This document shows positions 1-8,254 of a DNA stretch of 64,000 nucleotides, in pieces; position 1 is the stretch's first letter, and each line of letters begins with the position of its first letter. The stretch spans positions 1,116,001 to 1,180,000 of the forward strand of contig NZ_CP086615.1 in assembly GCF_020883455.1 (NCBI RefSeq). Direction: 5' to 3'. The stretch is from Spiribacter halobius (GTDB taxonomy: Bacteria > Pseudomonadota > Gammaproteobacteria > Nitrococcales > Nitrococcaceae). Position numbers and translations under genes: made by a program. The notes beneath the pieces are model-generated. The model searched no databases and was not told the DNA's origin. It was given only the letters and a program-made list of their open reading frames with translations.

Positions 1-1
1 G

Positions 2-706
2 CTGGCAGACGCGGCCGCCACCCTCACCGGGGACAACGCCACGCGCAGCATCTCCCTCGGCCTCAATGCACCGCCCGAGCACCTCCACGTCGGCCGCATC
101 ATGACCGTCGGCGCCCGGGGCACCCCGCCGCTGGTGATCCATCTGGAGTCGAGCATGAGCGAGCGGATCATCGCCGACGTCGCGGCCGGGCGCCTGGACG
201 CGGGCTTTGCCTACGGGGCGGTGGAGGAGCCGGCGCTCGCCCGGGAGCCGCTCGGGCAGCGGCGCCTGCGCATTGCGGCGCCGGCGGGTTACCCGATCGA
301 GCACTTTCCGGACGATCCGGCCGAGCGTGCCGCGCTCCCCTGGATCTGGCCCGGCGTGGCCGGCTGTCCGTTTCGCCGGCTCATGCCGGAGATTCTCGGT
401 GCAAGCGCCGCCGACGCCAACATCATCAATCGTGTGGACGGCGAGGAGAGCATTCGTGCGCTGGTGCGCGCCGGGATGGGGTTCGGCCTGCTGGAGGAGC
501 GCTATGCGCAGGAAGCGGCGGACGACGGTGGCCTGAAGCTGCTGGCGCCGGCCTGGGAGATACCGCTGGGCCTCGTTTACCGGGCGGATCGGGCCGCGGA
601 GCCTGGCATCGCGGCCCTGCGCGCGGCGGTGCGGGAGGCGTGGCAGCAGGTGTCAGAGGGCGAGGACGAGGCGCGTGCCCCTGCGTCGTGGCAGATCAGG
701 GCCTGA
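2..706 (+). CDS. LysR-family transcriptional regulator, C-terminal part (5' truncated)
   Basis: The reading frame is open from base 2, so the window cuts off the N-terminal DNA-binding part and about 234 residues remain. What remains resembles the LysR effector-binding domain (periplasmic-binding-protein type 2 fold): a first half ending near the stretch DVAAGRLDAGFAYG, typical of the 'sets the level of the ligand pocket' region, then a crossover and a second half with the common pattern AGMGFGLLEE. LysR proteins are cytoplasmic regulators that respond to small metabolites; the target and ligand cannot be read here because both the helix-turn-helix and the divergent promoter lie outside the window. 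The family call is fairly firm, but the specific role is unknown. Confidence 0.75.
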   Translation: MADAAATLTGDNATRSISLGLNAPPEHLHVGRIMTVGARGTPPLVIHLESSMSERIIADVAAGRLDAGFAYGAVEEPALAREPLGQRRLRIAAPAGYPIEHFPDDPAERAALPWIWPGVAGCPFRRLMPEILGASAADANIINRVDGEESIRALVRAGMGFGLLEERYAQEAADDGGLKLLAPAWEIPLGLVYRADRAAEPGIAALRAAVREAWQQVSEGEDEARAPASWQIRA

Positions 707-759
707 CCCGACGGGCCCGCCCGGCGCCGCGTGGGCACCGGTGAGGGGGCGGCCCGGAA

Positions 760-1212
760 TCAGCCCTCGAGCGCCGAGTCGTCGCTCGGCGGCTGGCTGG
801 TCGGGCGTTCCGCCGCCGGCGCCTCGGGGATCTCCAGGGCGGCCAGCCGGTCGGCGCAGAGTCGGGCGGCGCCGCTCAGCTGGATGTCCGTGCCGTCCAC
901 GGCGAGCCAGCCCTGATCGGCGATCAGGCGATGGCGCTTCCAGCTGGTCTCGGCCTCCAGCTCGGTGAGCCGGGCGGCCAGGTTGTCGGCGCTGGTGAAG
1001 CGCTCCACGCAGACACTGGCGAGCAGGGTGTCCCGGGCGTCGTCGGCCGCCCGCTGCGTCATCTCCGCAGCGGTACCGCCGGTAACCCAGCCGCCGAGCG
1101 TGAACCCGAGGACCACGGTAGCGGCGGCCGTGCCGGCCATGGACCAGAACCACTGGGGCTTGCTGGGCCGGAAGGCCTCCCAGCGCTTTGGAAGGCTGTT
1201 TTCGTTCGTCAT
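760..1212 (-). CDS. Small single-pass membrane protein, unknown function
   Basis: This 150-residue protein was not recognised as a named family. A short charged N-terminus with the motif KPQWFW leads into one hydrophobic segment at about residues 22-45, rich in Ala, Gly and Thr. A predicted extracytoplasmic part follows, with two cysteines (in SVCVERF and AARLCADRL) and a Pro/Ser-rich acidic tail. The topology suggests an inner-membrane anchor with a soluble periplasmic domain. It lies on the minus strand, separated from the LysR gene by about 50 bp and divergent from the cytochrome oxidase operon. Codon use is like its neighbours, which supports it being a real gene. Confidence 0.6.
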   Translation of the reverse strand: MTNENSLPKRWEAFRPSKPQWFWSMAGTAAATVVLGFTLGGWVTGGTAAEMTQRAADDARDTLLASVCVERFTSADNLAARLTELEAETSWKRHRLIADQGWLAVDGTDIQLSGAARLCADRLAALEIPEAPAAERPTSQPPSDDSALEG

Positions 1213-1654
1213 GAGTGCTCCGTGGGGTTGGGTGCCCGGCCCGTGAAGGGGCTGGACGGCGCGCCGATGGGCGCGATGCGGTCGTCATCCGAGTCTCACG
1301 CCACAGTGCGCGCAATGGCGGCGGATGTCCGCGCGGTCTGATTGACGGTGGACGCCTACGGCTCCCCCGGGGCGCCGGCGCCCGATGGCGCCTTTGCTAC
1401 ACTGTCTGCCAGGAGCCTGGGCCCGGGGGCGGGGAACGTTCTCCGGCGCAGGCTCCGGGGAGCGGTGGTGTAGCCGCCGTCCGTAGCCGGGGCCACATGG
1501 CCCGGGAGCGTGGGCATGACGGTGCTGGCCCGCATTCCTGTTGTTGCCGGCGTATCGCGGCGCCGGCCCGGCGCGAAGTCGAGTCGTCCAGTCAGTCGGT
1601 CGGCTTCGCCAGGGACGCTTGTGGCCAGCGCCAATGGTGGCGGAGGACGCTGAC
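1213..1654. other. Intergenic region upstream of the cytochrome oxidase operon
   Basis: About 440 bp between the divergent small membrane protein and coxB. Open frames here look like high-GC chance frames with no family resemblance. A possible -10 box TACACT lies at 1398-1403, but no convincing -35 precedes it. The control region of the oxidase operon should be here, but I cannot define it. Confidence 0.4.
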
Positions 1655-3055
1655 ATGGTCCTCGCCATTGTCCTGCTGCTGCTGGTCCTCGGCTCCATCG
1701 CCTTCTACTTCCTGAGCCCCTGGCACCTCACGCCCCTCGCCTCCAACTGGGCAGCGGTGGATACCACCATCCAGATCACCTTCGTGGTGACGGGGCTCGT
1801 CTTCGCTGCGGTCAACCTCTTTCTGGTCTACGCCATCGTGCGCTACCGCTACCGGCGGGATCGGCGGGCGCTCTACGAGCCGGAGAACAAGCGGCTCGAG
1901 GCCTGGCTCACCGGGCTCACCACCGTGGGCATCGCCGCGCTGCTGGCGCCGGGGCTGTTCGTCTGGGAGCGCTTCATCGCCGTGCCCGAGGACGCGCAGC
2001 GGGTCGAGGTCGTGGGGCAGCAGTGGCACTGGAGTTTCCGCTTCCCGGGCGAGGACGGGGAGCTCGGACGCGTGAGCACGAGGCTGATCAGCGAGGAGAA
2101 TCCGTTCGGCATGGATCCGGAGGATCCCCGCGGCCGGGACGACGTGCTCGTGCAGAGCCCGCGCGTGCGCCTGCCGGTGGACCAGCCGGTGCAGGCGCTG
2201 CTGCGCTCGAAGGACGTCATCCACAATTTCCAGGTGGCGCAGTTTCGCGCCAAGATGGATCTGGTCCCGGGCCACGTGTCCTACGTGTGGCTCACTCCCA
2301 CGCGCACCGGGGAGTTCGAGATCCTCTGTGCCGAGCTCTGCGGCATCGCGCACTTCGCCATGCGTGGGATGGTGGAAGTGGTGGAGCCGGCGGAGTTCGA
2401 GGCCTGGCTCGCCGAGCAGCCCACCTGGGGCGAGATGATGGCGCGCCCGGAGCCGGACCTGCAGGCCGGGCGCGAGCACTACGCCACCTGCGTCGCCTGC
2501 CACGGGGAGCAGGGGGGCGGCAACCGGCAGCTAAACGCGCCCGCCCTCGGCGGCCAGGACGCCTGGTATGTGAGCCGCCAGCTGCAGAATTTCCGGGCCG
2601 GCATCCGCGGCCAGAACCCGGACGACCCCTACGGCGGGCAGATGACCGCCTTCGCCCGACAGCTCGAAGACCGCGCCGCCATCGCGGATCTCGCGGCCTA
2701 CATCGAGAGCCTGCCCGTGGCCGATCCCGAGCCGACGGTGAGCGGCGATCCGGAACGCGGGCGGCGGCTGTATCGCACCTGTGCGGCCTGTCACGGTGCC
2801 GACGGGCAGGGCCATCACGCCTTCAACGCGCCCCGACTTGCCGGCATGAGCGACTGGTATCTGGTCCGTCAGCTGGAGCACTTCAAGGTGGATGTCCGCG
2901 GCGCCCACGCCGAGGACTTCTATGGCAATCAGATGGCGCATATGGCGCGGATGCTGGTGGATGACGAGGCCGTGCGGGACGTCGTCGCCTACATCAACAC
3001 GCTACCCCGGCGGTCCGGTACCGAGGTGGCAGCCGCCGGGGGGAGGGACGAGTGA
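1655..3055 (+). CDS. coxB: Cytochrome c oxidase subunit II with two fused cytochrome c domains (caa3-type)
   Basis: This is subunit II of a haem-copper oxidase, which accepts electrons from cytochrome c and passes them through CuA to subunit I. The ATG at 1655 was chosen because GGAGG lies 8 bp upstream; an in-frame start further upstream would add 38 unlikely residues. The 466-residue product has hydrophobic segments near residues 1-20, 38-62 and 85-105, then the CuA domain with the aromatic motif QQWHWSF (about residue 122) and the CuA ligand motif CAELCGIAH (about residue 226). Two haem c domains follow, CVACH near residue 280 and CAACH near residue 376, each with a candidate axial methionine (GQM, NQM). 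Ordinary subunit II has no haem c, and most caa3 forms have one, so the tandem pair is notable. The stop codon overlaps the start of subunit I. Confidence 0.93.
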   Translation: MVLAIVLLLLVLGSIAFYFLSPWHLTPLASNWAAVDTTIQITFVVTGLVFAAVNLFLVYAIVRYRYRRDRRALYEPENKRLEAWLTGLTTVGIAALLAPGLFVWERFIAVPEDAQRVEVVGQQWHWSFRFPGEDGELGRVSTRLISEENPFGMDPEDPRGRDDVLVQSPRVRLPVDQPVQALLRSKDVIHNFQVAQFRAKMDLVPGHVSYVWLTPTRTGEFEILCAELCGIAHFAMRGMVEVVEPAEFEAWLAEQPTWGEMMARPEPDLQAGREHYATCVACHGEQGGGNRQLNAPALGGQDAWYVSRQLQNFRAGIRGQNPDDPYGGQMTAFARQLEDRAAIADLAAYIESLPVADPEPTVSGDPERGRRLYRTCAACHGADGQGHHAFNAPRLAGMSDWYLVRQLEHFKVDVRGAHAEDFYGNQMAHMARMLVDDEAVRDVVAYINTLPRRSGTEVAAAGGRDE

Positions 3056-4854
3056 TGGTGCAGCGGGCCCACGATGCCGTATCCCACGTGCCGCCGGCGG
3101 AAACCGAGGACATGGAGCTGGTCCATCCGCACAGCTTCGTCACGAAGTACATCTGGAGCCAGGACGCCAAGGTCATCGCGATCCAGTACGGCCTCACGGC
3201 CACGGCCATCGGCCTGGTGGCGCTGGTGCTGTCGCTGCTGATGCGCCTGCAGCTGGGGTTCCCGAACACGTTCTCGCTCATCGACCCGAGCAGCTATCTG
3301 CAGTACGTCACCATGCACGGGATGATCATGGTGGTGTACCTGCTCACCGCGCTGTTCCTCGGCGGGTTCGGCAACTACCTGATCCCGCTGATGTGCGGTG
3401 CCCGGGACATGGCCTTCCCCTACCTCAACATGCTGAGCTTCTGGGTCTACCTGCTGGCGGTGCTGATCCTGGTGGCGAGCTTCTTCGTGCCGGGCGGGCC
3501 CACCGGCGCCGGCTGGACGCTGTACCCGCCCCAGGCCATCACGCCGGGGAGCCCGGGCACGGACTGGGGCATCGTGCTGATGCTGCTCTCGCTCGCCGTG
3601 TTCATCGCCGGCTTCACCATGGGCGGGCTGAACTATGTGGTCACGGTGCTGCAGATGCGCGCGCGGGGCATGACCCTGATGCGCCTGCCGCTGACCATCT
3701 GGGGCATCTTCATGGCCACGGTGCTGGCGCTGCTCGCCTTCCCGGCGCTGTTCGTGGCCGCGCTCATGATGCTGCTGGACCGCGGCCTCGGCACGAGCTT
3801 CTTCCTGCCGGAGATGCTGGTGGCGGGCGAGCCCTCGGACAGCACCGGCGGCAGCCCGCTGCTCTTCCAGCACCTGTTCTGGTTCTTCGGTCACCCGGAG
3901 GTGTACATCGTCGCGCTGCCGGCCTTCGGCATCGTCTCCGACCTGATCGCCACCCACGCGCGGCGGAATATCTTCGGCTACCGCATGATGGTCTGGGCGA
4001 TCATCGCCATCGGTGCGCTGAGCTTCGTGGTCTGGGCGCATCACATGTATGTGAGCGGCATGAGCCCGGGCTTCGGCTTCCTGTTCGCCACCACCACGCT
4101 GATCATCGCGGTGCCGACGGCGATCAAGGTCTACAACTGGGTGCTCACCCTCTGGCATGGCAACATCCGCCTGACCGTGCCCATGCTGTTCGCCATCGGC
4201 TTCATCTTCACCTTCGTCAATGGCGGGCTGAGCGGGCTGTTCCTCGGTAACGTCACCGTGGACGTACCGCTCTCGGACACCTACTTCGTGGTCGGCCACT
4301 TCCACATGGTGATGGCGGTGGCGCCGATACTGGTGATCTTCGGGGCGATCTATCACTGGTACCCGAAGATCACCGGGCGCATGCTCAACGACACCCTGGG
4401 GCAGGTGCACTTCTGGATCACCTTCCTCGGCACCTATGCCATCTACTATCCGATGCACTTCATCGGCCTCGAGGGCGTGCCGCGGCGCTACTACGCCTAC
4501 GGCGAGACGGCGTTCATCTCCGACTCGGTGCAGGGCCTGAACGCGGGCATTACCGTTGCCGCCATCACCGTGGCGGCGGCCCAGCTGCTGTTCCTGTTCA
4601 ACCTTGCCTGGAGCCTGCGCCATGGGCGCGAGGCAGGACCCAACCCCTGGCGGGCCACGACGCTCGAGTGGCAGACCCCGGACACGCCGCCGCGGCACGG
4701 CAACTGGGGTGACGAGCTGCCGGTGGTCTACCGCTGGCCCTACGACTACAGCGTGCCCGGGGCGAAGGAGGACTTCATCCCGCAGAACGTGCCGCCGGAG
4801 GGCGTGGAGCCCGCCGGGACGGCACCCGACACGCCCGCGGGAGGCCGGCCATGA
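3055..4854 (+). CDS. coxA: Cytochrome c oxidase subunit I
   Basis: This is the catalytic subunit of the oxidase, carrying the low-spin haem and the haem/CuB oxygen-reduction site in the inner membrane. The 599-residue product is almost entirely hydrophobic with about 12 or more membrane helices. Visible signatures are the HPEVYI motif near residue 279 (CuB ligand His with the cross-linked Tyr), a HH pair near residue 329 and HFHMVM near residue 415 (haem ligands). The glutamate in HPEV is that of A-type oxidases with a D proton channel. The ATG at 3055 has GGGAGG about 9 bp upstream; a GTG one codon earlier is possible. It overlaps the stop of coxB, and its own stop overlaps the next start, so translation is probably coupled along the operon. 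Confidence 0.95.
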   Translation: MVQRAHDAVSHVPPAETEDMELVHPHSFVTKYIWSQDAKVIAIQYGLTATAIGLVALVLSLLMRLQLGFPNTFSLIDPSSYLQYVTMHGMIMVVYLLTALFLGGFGNYLIPLMCGARDMAFPYLNMLSFWVYLLAVLILVASFFVPGGPTGAGWTLYPPQAITPGSPGTDWGIVLMLLSLAVFIAGFTMGGLNYVVTVLQMRARGMTLMRLPLTIWGIFMATVLALLAFPALFVAALMMLLDRGLGTSFFLPEMLVAGEPSDSTGGSPLLFQHLFWFFGHPEVYIVALPAFGIVSDLIATHARRNIFGYRMMVWAIIAIGALSFVVWAHHMYVSGMSPGFGFLFATTTLIIAVPTAIKVYNWVLTLWHGNIRLTVPMLFAIGFIFTFVNGGLSGLFLGNVTVDVPLSDTYFVVGHFHMVMAVAPILVIFGAIYHWYPKITGRMLNDTLGQVHFWITFLGTYAIYYPMHFIGLEGVPRRYYAYGETAFISDSVQGLNAGITVAAITVAAAQLLFLFNLAWSLRHGREAGPNPWRATTLEWQTPDTPPRHGNWGDELPVVYRWPYDYSVPGAKEDFIPQNVPPEGVEPAGTAPDTPAGGRP

Positions 4855-5519
4855 CCGTCACGCTGGTCTTTCTCGCCCTGCTCATGGCCGGGTTTGCGGG
4901 CTGGCTGGTGAGCCAGTCGGTGAACGTGCGCCCATGGGTCGCCGGACCGCTGGCGGCGGAGGCGGTGCCCCCCGAGCGCGTGCTGCGCACCGGCCGGCTT
5001 GGGCTCGCGGTGTTTCTGGCGGTGGTCACCTCGCTGTTCGCACTGGCCATCAGCGCCTACCTCATGCGGATGGAGCACGGCGCGGACTGGCGCGCGCTGC
5101 CCGAGCCCGGGCTGCTGTGGGTGAACAGCGCCTGCCTCGTGCTCGCGAGCCTGGCGCTGCAGCGGGCCTGGGGCTCGGCGGCCCGGGGCGGCGGCCGTGA
5201 ACTGAAGCGCAGCCTGGCGGTGGGAGGGGCACTGACCGTCCTGTTCGTGGCCGGGCAGCTCCTCGCGTGGCGCCAGCTCGTTGACGCCGGCTACTACCTC
5301 ACCGCCAACCCGGCGAATGCCTTCTTCATGTTCCTGACGGCGCTGCATGCCGCGCACCTGATCGGCGGGCTGCTGGTCTGGGCGCGGCTGCTCCGGCGCG
5401 CCCGCGCGGGGACGACGACGCCGACGCAGCTCGCCGAGGGCGTTGGCCTCTGTGCCCTGTACTGGCACTACCTGCTGCTGCTCTGGGCGATCCTCTTCGC
5501 CCTGCTGCTCGCTACCTGA
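4851..5519 (+). CDS. Cytochrome c oxidase subunit III-like protein (first copy)
   Basis: A 222-residue membrane protein of the haem-copper oxidase subunit III family. The start overlaps the end of coxA by 4 bp (ATGA arrangement). About six hydrophobic segments are visible. The family-typical end is LYWHYLLLLW, equivalent to the YWHFVDLVW motif in the next gene, preceded by FLTALHAAHLIGG, which matches the FHGTHV-type helix. It is more divergent than the second copy. Subunit III binds lipid and stabilises turnover of subunit I. Having two subunit III genes in tandem suggests a heterodimeric or specialised assembly; their individual roles cannot be told from sequence. Confidence 0.82.
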   Translation: MTVTLVFLALLMAGFAGWLVSQSVNVRPWVAGPLAAEAVPPERVLRTGRLGLAVFLAVVTSLFALAISAYLMRMEHGADWRALPEPGLLWVNSACLVLASLALQRAWGSAARGGGRELKRSLAVGGALTVLFVAGQLLAWRQLVDAGYYLTANPANAFFMFLTALHAAHLIGGLLVWARLLRRARAGTTTPTQLAEGVGLCALYWHYLLLLWAILFALLLAT

Positions 5520-5543
5520 CGGGACGCCCCGGAGGAGGATGCG

Positions 5544-6257
5544 GTGGCTGCTGGACCCAACCCTCACGGCACGACGCTGGAGCCCGGCCTGAAGGGGCTC
5601 GTCGCGGACTGGTCGTCGGACCAGCGGGCCTTCAAGGGCGTGCCCTGGGGCAAGGCGATGATGTGGATCTTCCTGCTCAGCGACACCTTCGTGTTCGCCT
5701 GCTTCCTCGTGGGCTACATGACGGTGCGCATCGCCACCGCCGAGCCCTGGCCGAACGCCAGTGAGGTGTTCGCCCTCACCGTCGGCGGCGAGCACGTGCC
5801 GCTGCTGCTCATCGCCATCATGACCTTCGTGCTCATCAGCAGCAGCGGCACCATGGCGCTGGCGGTGAAGTACGGCTATGAGCGCAACCGCCGCGCCACG
5901 GCCATGCTGCTGGTGCTCACCGCCGTGCTCGGCGCCACCTTCGTCGGCATGCAGGCCTTCGAGTGGACCAAGCTGATCCACGAGGGCGTGCGGCCCTGGG
6001 GCAACCCCTGGGGGGCGCCGCAGTTCGGCGCGGCGTTCTTCCTGATCACCGGCTTCCACGGCACCCACGTAAGCTTCGGGGTGCTGTTCCTCGTGATCAT
6101 GGCGGTAAAGGTCGCCCGCGGGGCCCTGGACGACCAGCGGCCGGGCTTCCTCACCGGTCGGCGCGGGCGCTACGAGATGGTGGAGACCCTGGGCCTGTAC
6201 TGGCACTTCGTGGATCTGGTGTGGGTTTTCATCTTCGCCTTCTTCTACCTGTGGTAG
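5544..6257 (+). CDS. coxC: Cytochrome c oxidase subunit III (second copy)
   Basis: A 237-residue canonical haem-copper oxidase subunit III. The start is GTG at 5544, preceded by the strong ribosome-binding site GGAGGAGG ending six bases before it; an ATG at 5539 is out of frame. An N-terminal hydrophilic segment precedes about five membrane helices. Signatures include GKAMMWIFLLSD, the GFHGTHVSFG helix and the terminal YWHFVDLVWVF motif. It lies 24 bp after the first subunit III-like gene and 11 bp before subunit IV, clearly in the same operon. The longer N-terminal segment and higher conservation suggest this is the main structural subunit III. Confidence 0.9.
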   Translation: MAAGPNPHGTTLEPGLKGLVADWSSDQRAFKGVPWGKAMMWIFLLSDTFVFACFLVGYMTVRIATAEPWPNASEVFALTVGGEHVPLLLIAIMTFVLISSSGTMALAVKYGYERNRRATAMLLVLTAVLGATFVGMQAFEWTKLIHEGVRPWGNPWGAPQFGAAFFLITGFHGTHVSFGVLFLVIMAVKVARGALDDQRPGFLTGRRGRYEMVETLGLYWHFVDLVWVFIFAFFYLW

Positions 6258-6268
6258 GAGGCACGGTC

Positions 6269-6595
6269 ATGGCCAGCGAACAGGCAGAACACGCGCAGCA
6301 GCATCCGATCCGCATCTATCTGATCATCTGGGGGCTGCTGTTCGTGCTCAGCGTCTTCTCGTACCTGGTGGACTACGCCGGCTTCGAGGGGCTGCTGAAG
6401 TGGACGCTGATCACCCTGTTCATGCTGCTGAAGGCAGGGCTGATCGTCGCGGTGTTCATGCACATGATCTGGGAGCGGCTCGCGATCATCTGCGCGGTGC
6501 TGATCCCGCCCGGGGTGCTGCTGGTGCTGATGGCCCTGATGGCGCTGGAGGCGAACTACACGCTGTTCACGCGCCTGCGCTTCTTCCTGCAGTGA
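6269..6595 (+). CDS. Cytochrome c oxidase subunit IV (small membrane subunit)
   Basis: A 108-residue protein with three hydrophobic segments. It begins at the ATG at 6269, with AGGAGG 8-13 bases upstream. The N-terminus is charged and His-rich (EHAQQHPIR), then comes a helix starting YLIIWGLLF. The middle helix includes FMLLKAGLIVAVFMHM, the hallmark of the bacterial cytochrome oxidase subunit IV family (COX4_pro-like), in which a Lys and His lie within the membrane. It is the last gene of the oxidase operon; the next gene is on the opposite strand. Loss usually affects assembly or stability rather than catalysis in known homologues. Confidence 0.85.
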   Translation: MASEQAEHAQQHPIRIYLIIWGLLFVLSVFSYLVDYAGFEGLLKWTLITLFMLLKAGLIVAVFMHMIWERLAIICAVLIPPGVLLVLMALMALEANYTLFTRLRFFLQ

Positions 6596-6656
6596 GCGCC
6601 GGCAGCCCGGGTGCCGCAGGACCGCCGCCGCGAAGCCCTCCGCCCGCGGGACTCGA

Positions 6657-7229
6657 TCAGGGGAAAACCTCCACGAAGAAGCGCTTGATACGGTACTGCG
6701 CCCGAACGATCCAGTGGGGTGCCGCCGGCCCCGTGCCGGCTCGCTCCACCGCGGGATGGCGCTTGAGCACCTCGTCCATCAGGGCCGTCTGCCGTGGCTC
6801 CAGATCCACGAAGAATACGTGCCGGCCCCGCTCCAGGGCCTGCTCGAAGCCCCGAAAATGCACGTTCGGTGTCTCGATGCCCAAAAGGCCGCCCTCCCAG
6901 GTGAAGAACCCGAGCAGGATGATGGCGAGGAAGATGAACGGGATACGCCCGGCGGGCGTATCCGTCCAGCCCGCCAGCTCCGCGATCAGCAGTACGAGTA
7001 TCGCCGCGGCGATGCCGATGCCGAGGCCGACCAGCCCCGAATGCACCAGATCCTTCTTCATCAGCGCCGATACCGTGTGCAGATGCGGGTGCTTCGCCGC
7101 CTCGGCATCGTCCAGGGTGAGCAGATGGATCTGCGAGAACACGATTCCGGAGCGCTCCAGATCCTCCTCGAGACGCTCGAGGTCGTCGAGATCGTCACTG
7201 ATCAGAAAGTGCCGAGTGAGCTTCTGCAT
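6657..7229 (-). CDS. Two-helix membrane protein of unknown function
   Basis: A 190-residue protein. The N-terminal soluble part (residues 1-60) is acidic, contains LDDLERLEEDL, and looks like a small alpha/beta domain, possibly a sensor or binding module. Two hydrophobic segments follow at about residues 64-86 and 95-113, then a soluble C-terminus with GRHVFFVDLEP and a basic end. Similar proteins occur in gammaproteobacteria without a firm function; I do not assign one. It is convergent with the oxidase operon, with about 60 bp between them. Start choice: the ATG has a plausible GGGAGG ribosome site on the minus strand close upstream. Confidence 0.65.
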   Translation of the reverse strand: MQKLTRHFLISDDLDDLERLEEDLERSGIVFSQIHLLTLDDAEAAKHPHLHTVSALMKKDLVHSGLVGLGIGIAAAILVLLIAELAGWTDTPAGRIPFIFLAIILLGFFTWEGGLLGIETPNVHFRGFEQALERGRHVFFVDLEPRQTALMDEVLKRHPAVERAGTGPAAPHWIVRAQYRIKRFFVEVFP

Positions 7230-7498
7230 CGTGCTCCCTCCCGGCTGCGGGCAGGTTACTGGCCTGGCGGAAGTATAGTGCGCGTGTGCCGGCTCCGCTG
7301 CGGGCGCAACGGTACTGCTCGTCGCCGGCCGGGTCAGACGCCTGGCGGCGTGGGGATTCTCCGGGCGAGGTGGGGCTGCCGCCGCCGGGCAGGAGTCTGC
7401 GGCACAGAGTCCCGGGCTTGCAGGGTGTGCCTTCCTGGTCCATACGTTGACTTGGGAGCAGCCATGCCCGGATCGGCCGGGGTTGCGGGAGGACTGCC

Positions 7499-7939
7499 AT
7501 GCTGGACCTGAGCAGAGGCGTGATCGCCGGCTTCGTGGCCACGCTGTTCATCTCGCTGCTGATGCTCCTGCGCTTCGCAGCCAACCTCATGACCTGGTTC
7601 GACCCGATCGAGGTGATGACGCTGAGCGCGGAGACCATCCTCGGCGTCTCCGGGGGCGAGCTGCTGGGCTGGGGGGTGCATTTCTTCGTCGGCTCGGTGA
7701 TATGGGGCGTGCTCTACGCCCTGCTGCACGGCCGTATTCCGGGCGCCACGCCGGTCCGGCGGGGCATGATATTCGGGGTGGTCGCGTGGCTGGTGGTGAT
7801 GGTCACCGTGTTCCCGCTCGCCGGCTCCGGGTTCTTCGCCCTCGGCTTCGGCGGCACCGTCATGTTCACCACCCTGCTGGCGCACCTCATCTTCGGCGCC
7901 ATCCTCGGCTGGTGCTTCAGCTGGCTGAAGAGCCTCTGA
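7499..7939 (+). CDS. Four-helix membrane protein, unknown function
   Basis: A 146-residue, very hydrophobic protein with about four membrane helices (near residues 8-28, 55-75, 85-108 and 115-140), short loops and a few charged residues (FDPIEV, HGRIPG). It resembles small conserved membrane proteins annotated only by domain-of-unknown-function numbers; no catalytic motif is visible. The start ATG at 7499 is preceded by GGGAGGA at a good distance. It stands alone between the divergent two-helix protein and the convergent gshA, with no operon partner, so context gives no clue. Confidence 0.6.
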   Translation: MLDLSRGVIAGFVATLFISLLMLLRFAANLMTWFDPIEVMTLSAETILGVSGGELLGWGVHFFVGSVIWGVLYALLHGRIPGATPVRRGMIFGVVAWLVVMVTVFPLAGSGFFALGFGGTVMFTTLLAHLIFGAILGWCFSWLKSL

Positions 7940-8254
7940 AGGCACCGCCGGTCCGGCTCCCGAGCGCGGCTCCCCCGCCGATCGGCCAGCGTTGCGCGGT
8001 GTTGTCGGAGTGCTAGCTTTACGGGTGCTACGGGCCGGAAGCACGTAATAGTCCCGGAAGCGTTCGGGACGCCCTGCATGTCGGGGCCCTCAGGTCACCC
8101 AACACGTTGCGTCCAAGACCAGCGAACAGGCTCCTGATTGAACCTCACCGTGCAACGGGTTCGTGGCGGCCCCGGTGGCGGTCGCGCCGCGCGACGCCCG
8201 CACCGGGGCCTTATCCGCTCCTACAGGCGTCGTTCCAGCCGCCGGGGCGGCCGG
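7940..8254. other. Intergenic region between a membrane protein gene and gshA
   Basis: About 315 bp at the 3' ends of convergent genes. It holds one strong hairpin (8168-8210, listed separately) and a weaker one around 8051-8070 (GTCCCG with CGGGAC). No coding gene is evident. Confidence 0.4.
8168..8210. terminator. Long GC-rich hairpin between convergent genes, possible terminator
   Basis: GGCCCCGGTG at 8168-8177 pairs with CACCGGGGCC at 8201-8210, and an inner GTCGCGC/GCGCGAC pair extends the stem. It lies 45 bp past the gshA stop. There is no run of T on either strand (only TTAT on the plus side), so a classic intrinsic terminator is not certain. Confidence 0.4.

Noticed and set aside
1398-1403. 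Sigma-70 promoter of the oxidase operon (TACACT)
   Set aside because: No -35 box at a suitable distance; left as a note only.
2989-4698. Long open frame on the minus strand opposite coxA
   Set aside because: It is the antisense of a clear membrane protein gene; the product is a His/Arg/Glu-rich low-complexity string typical of high-GC shadow frames.
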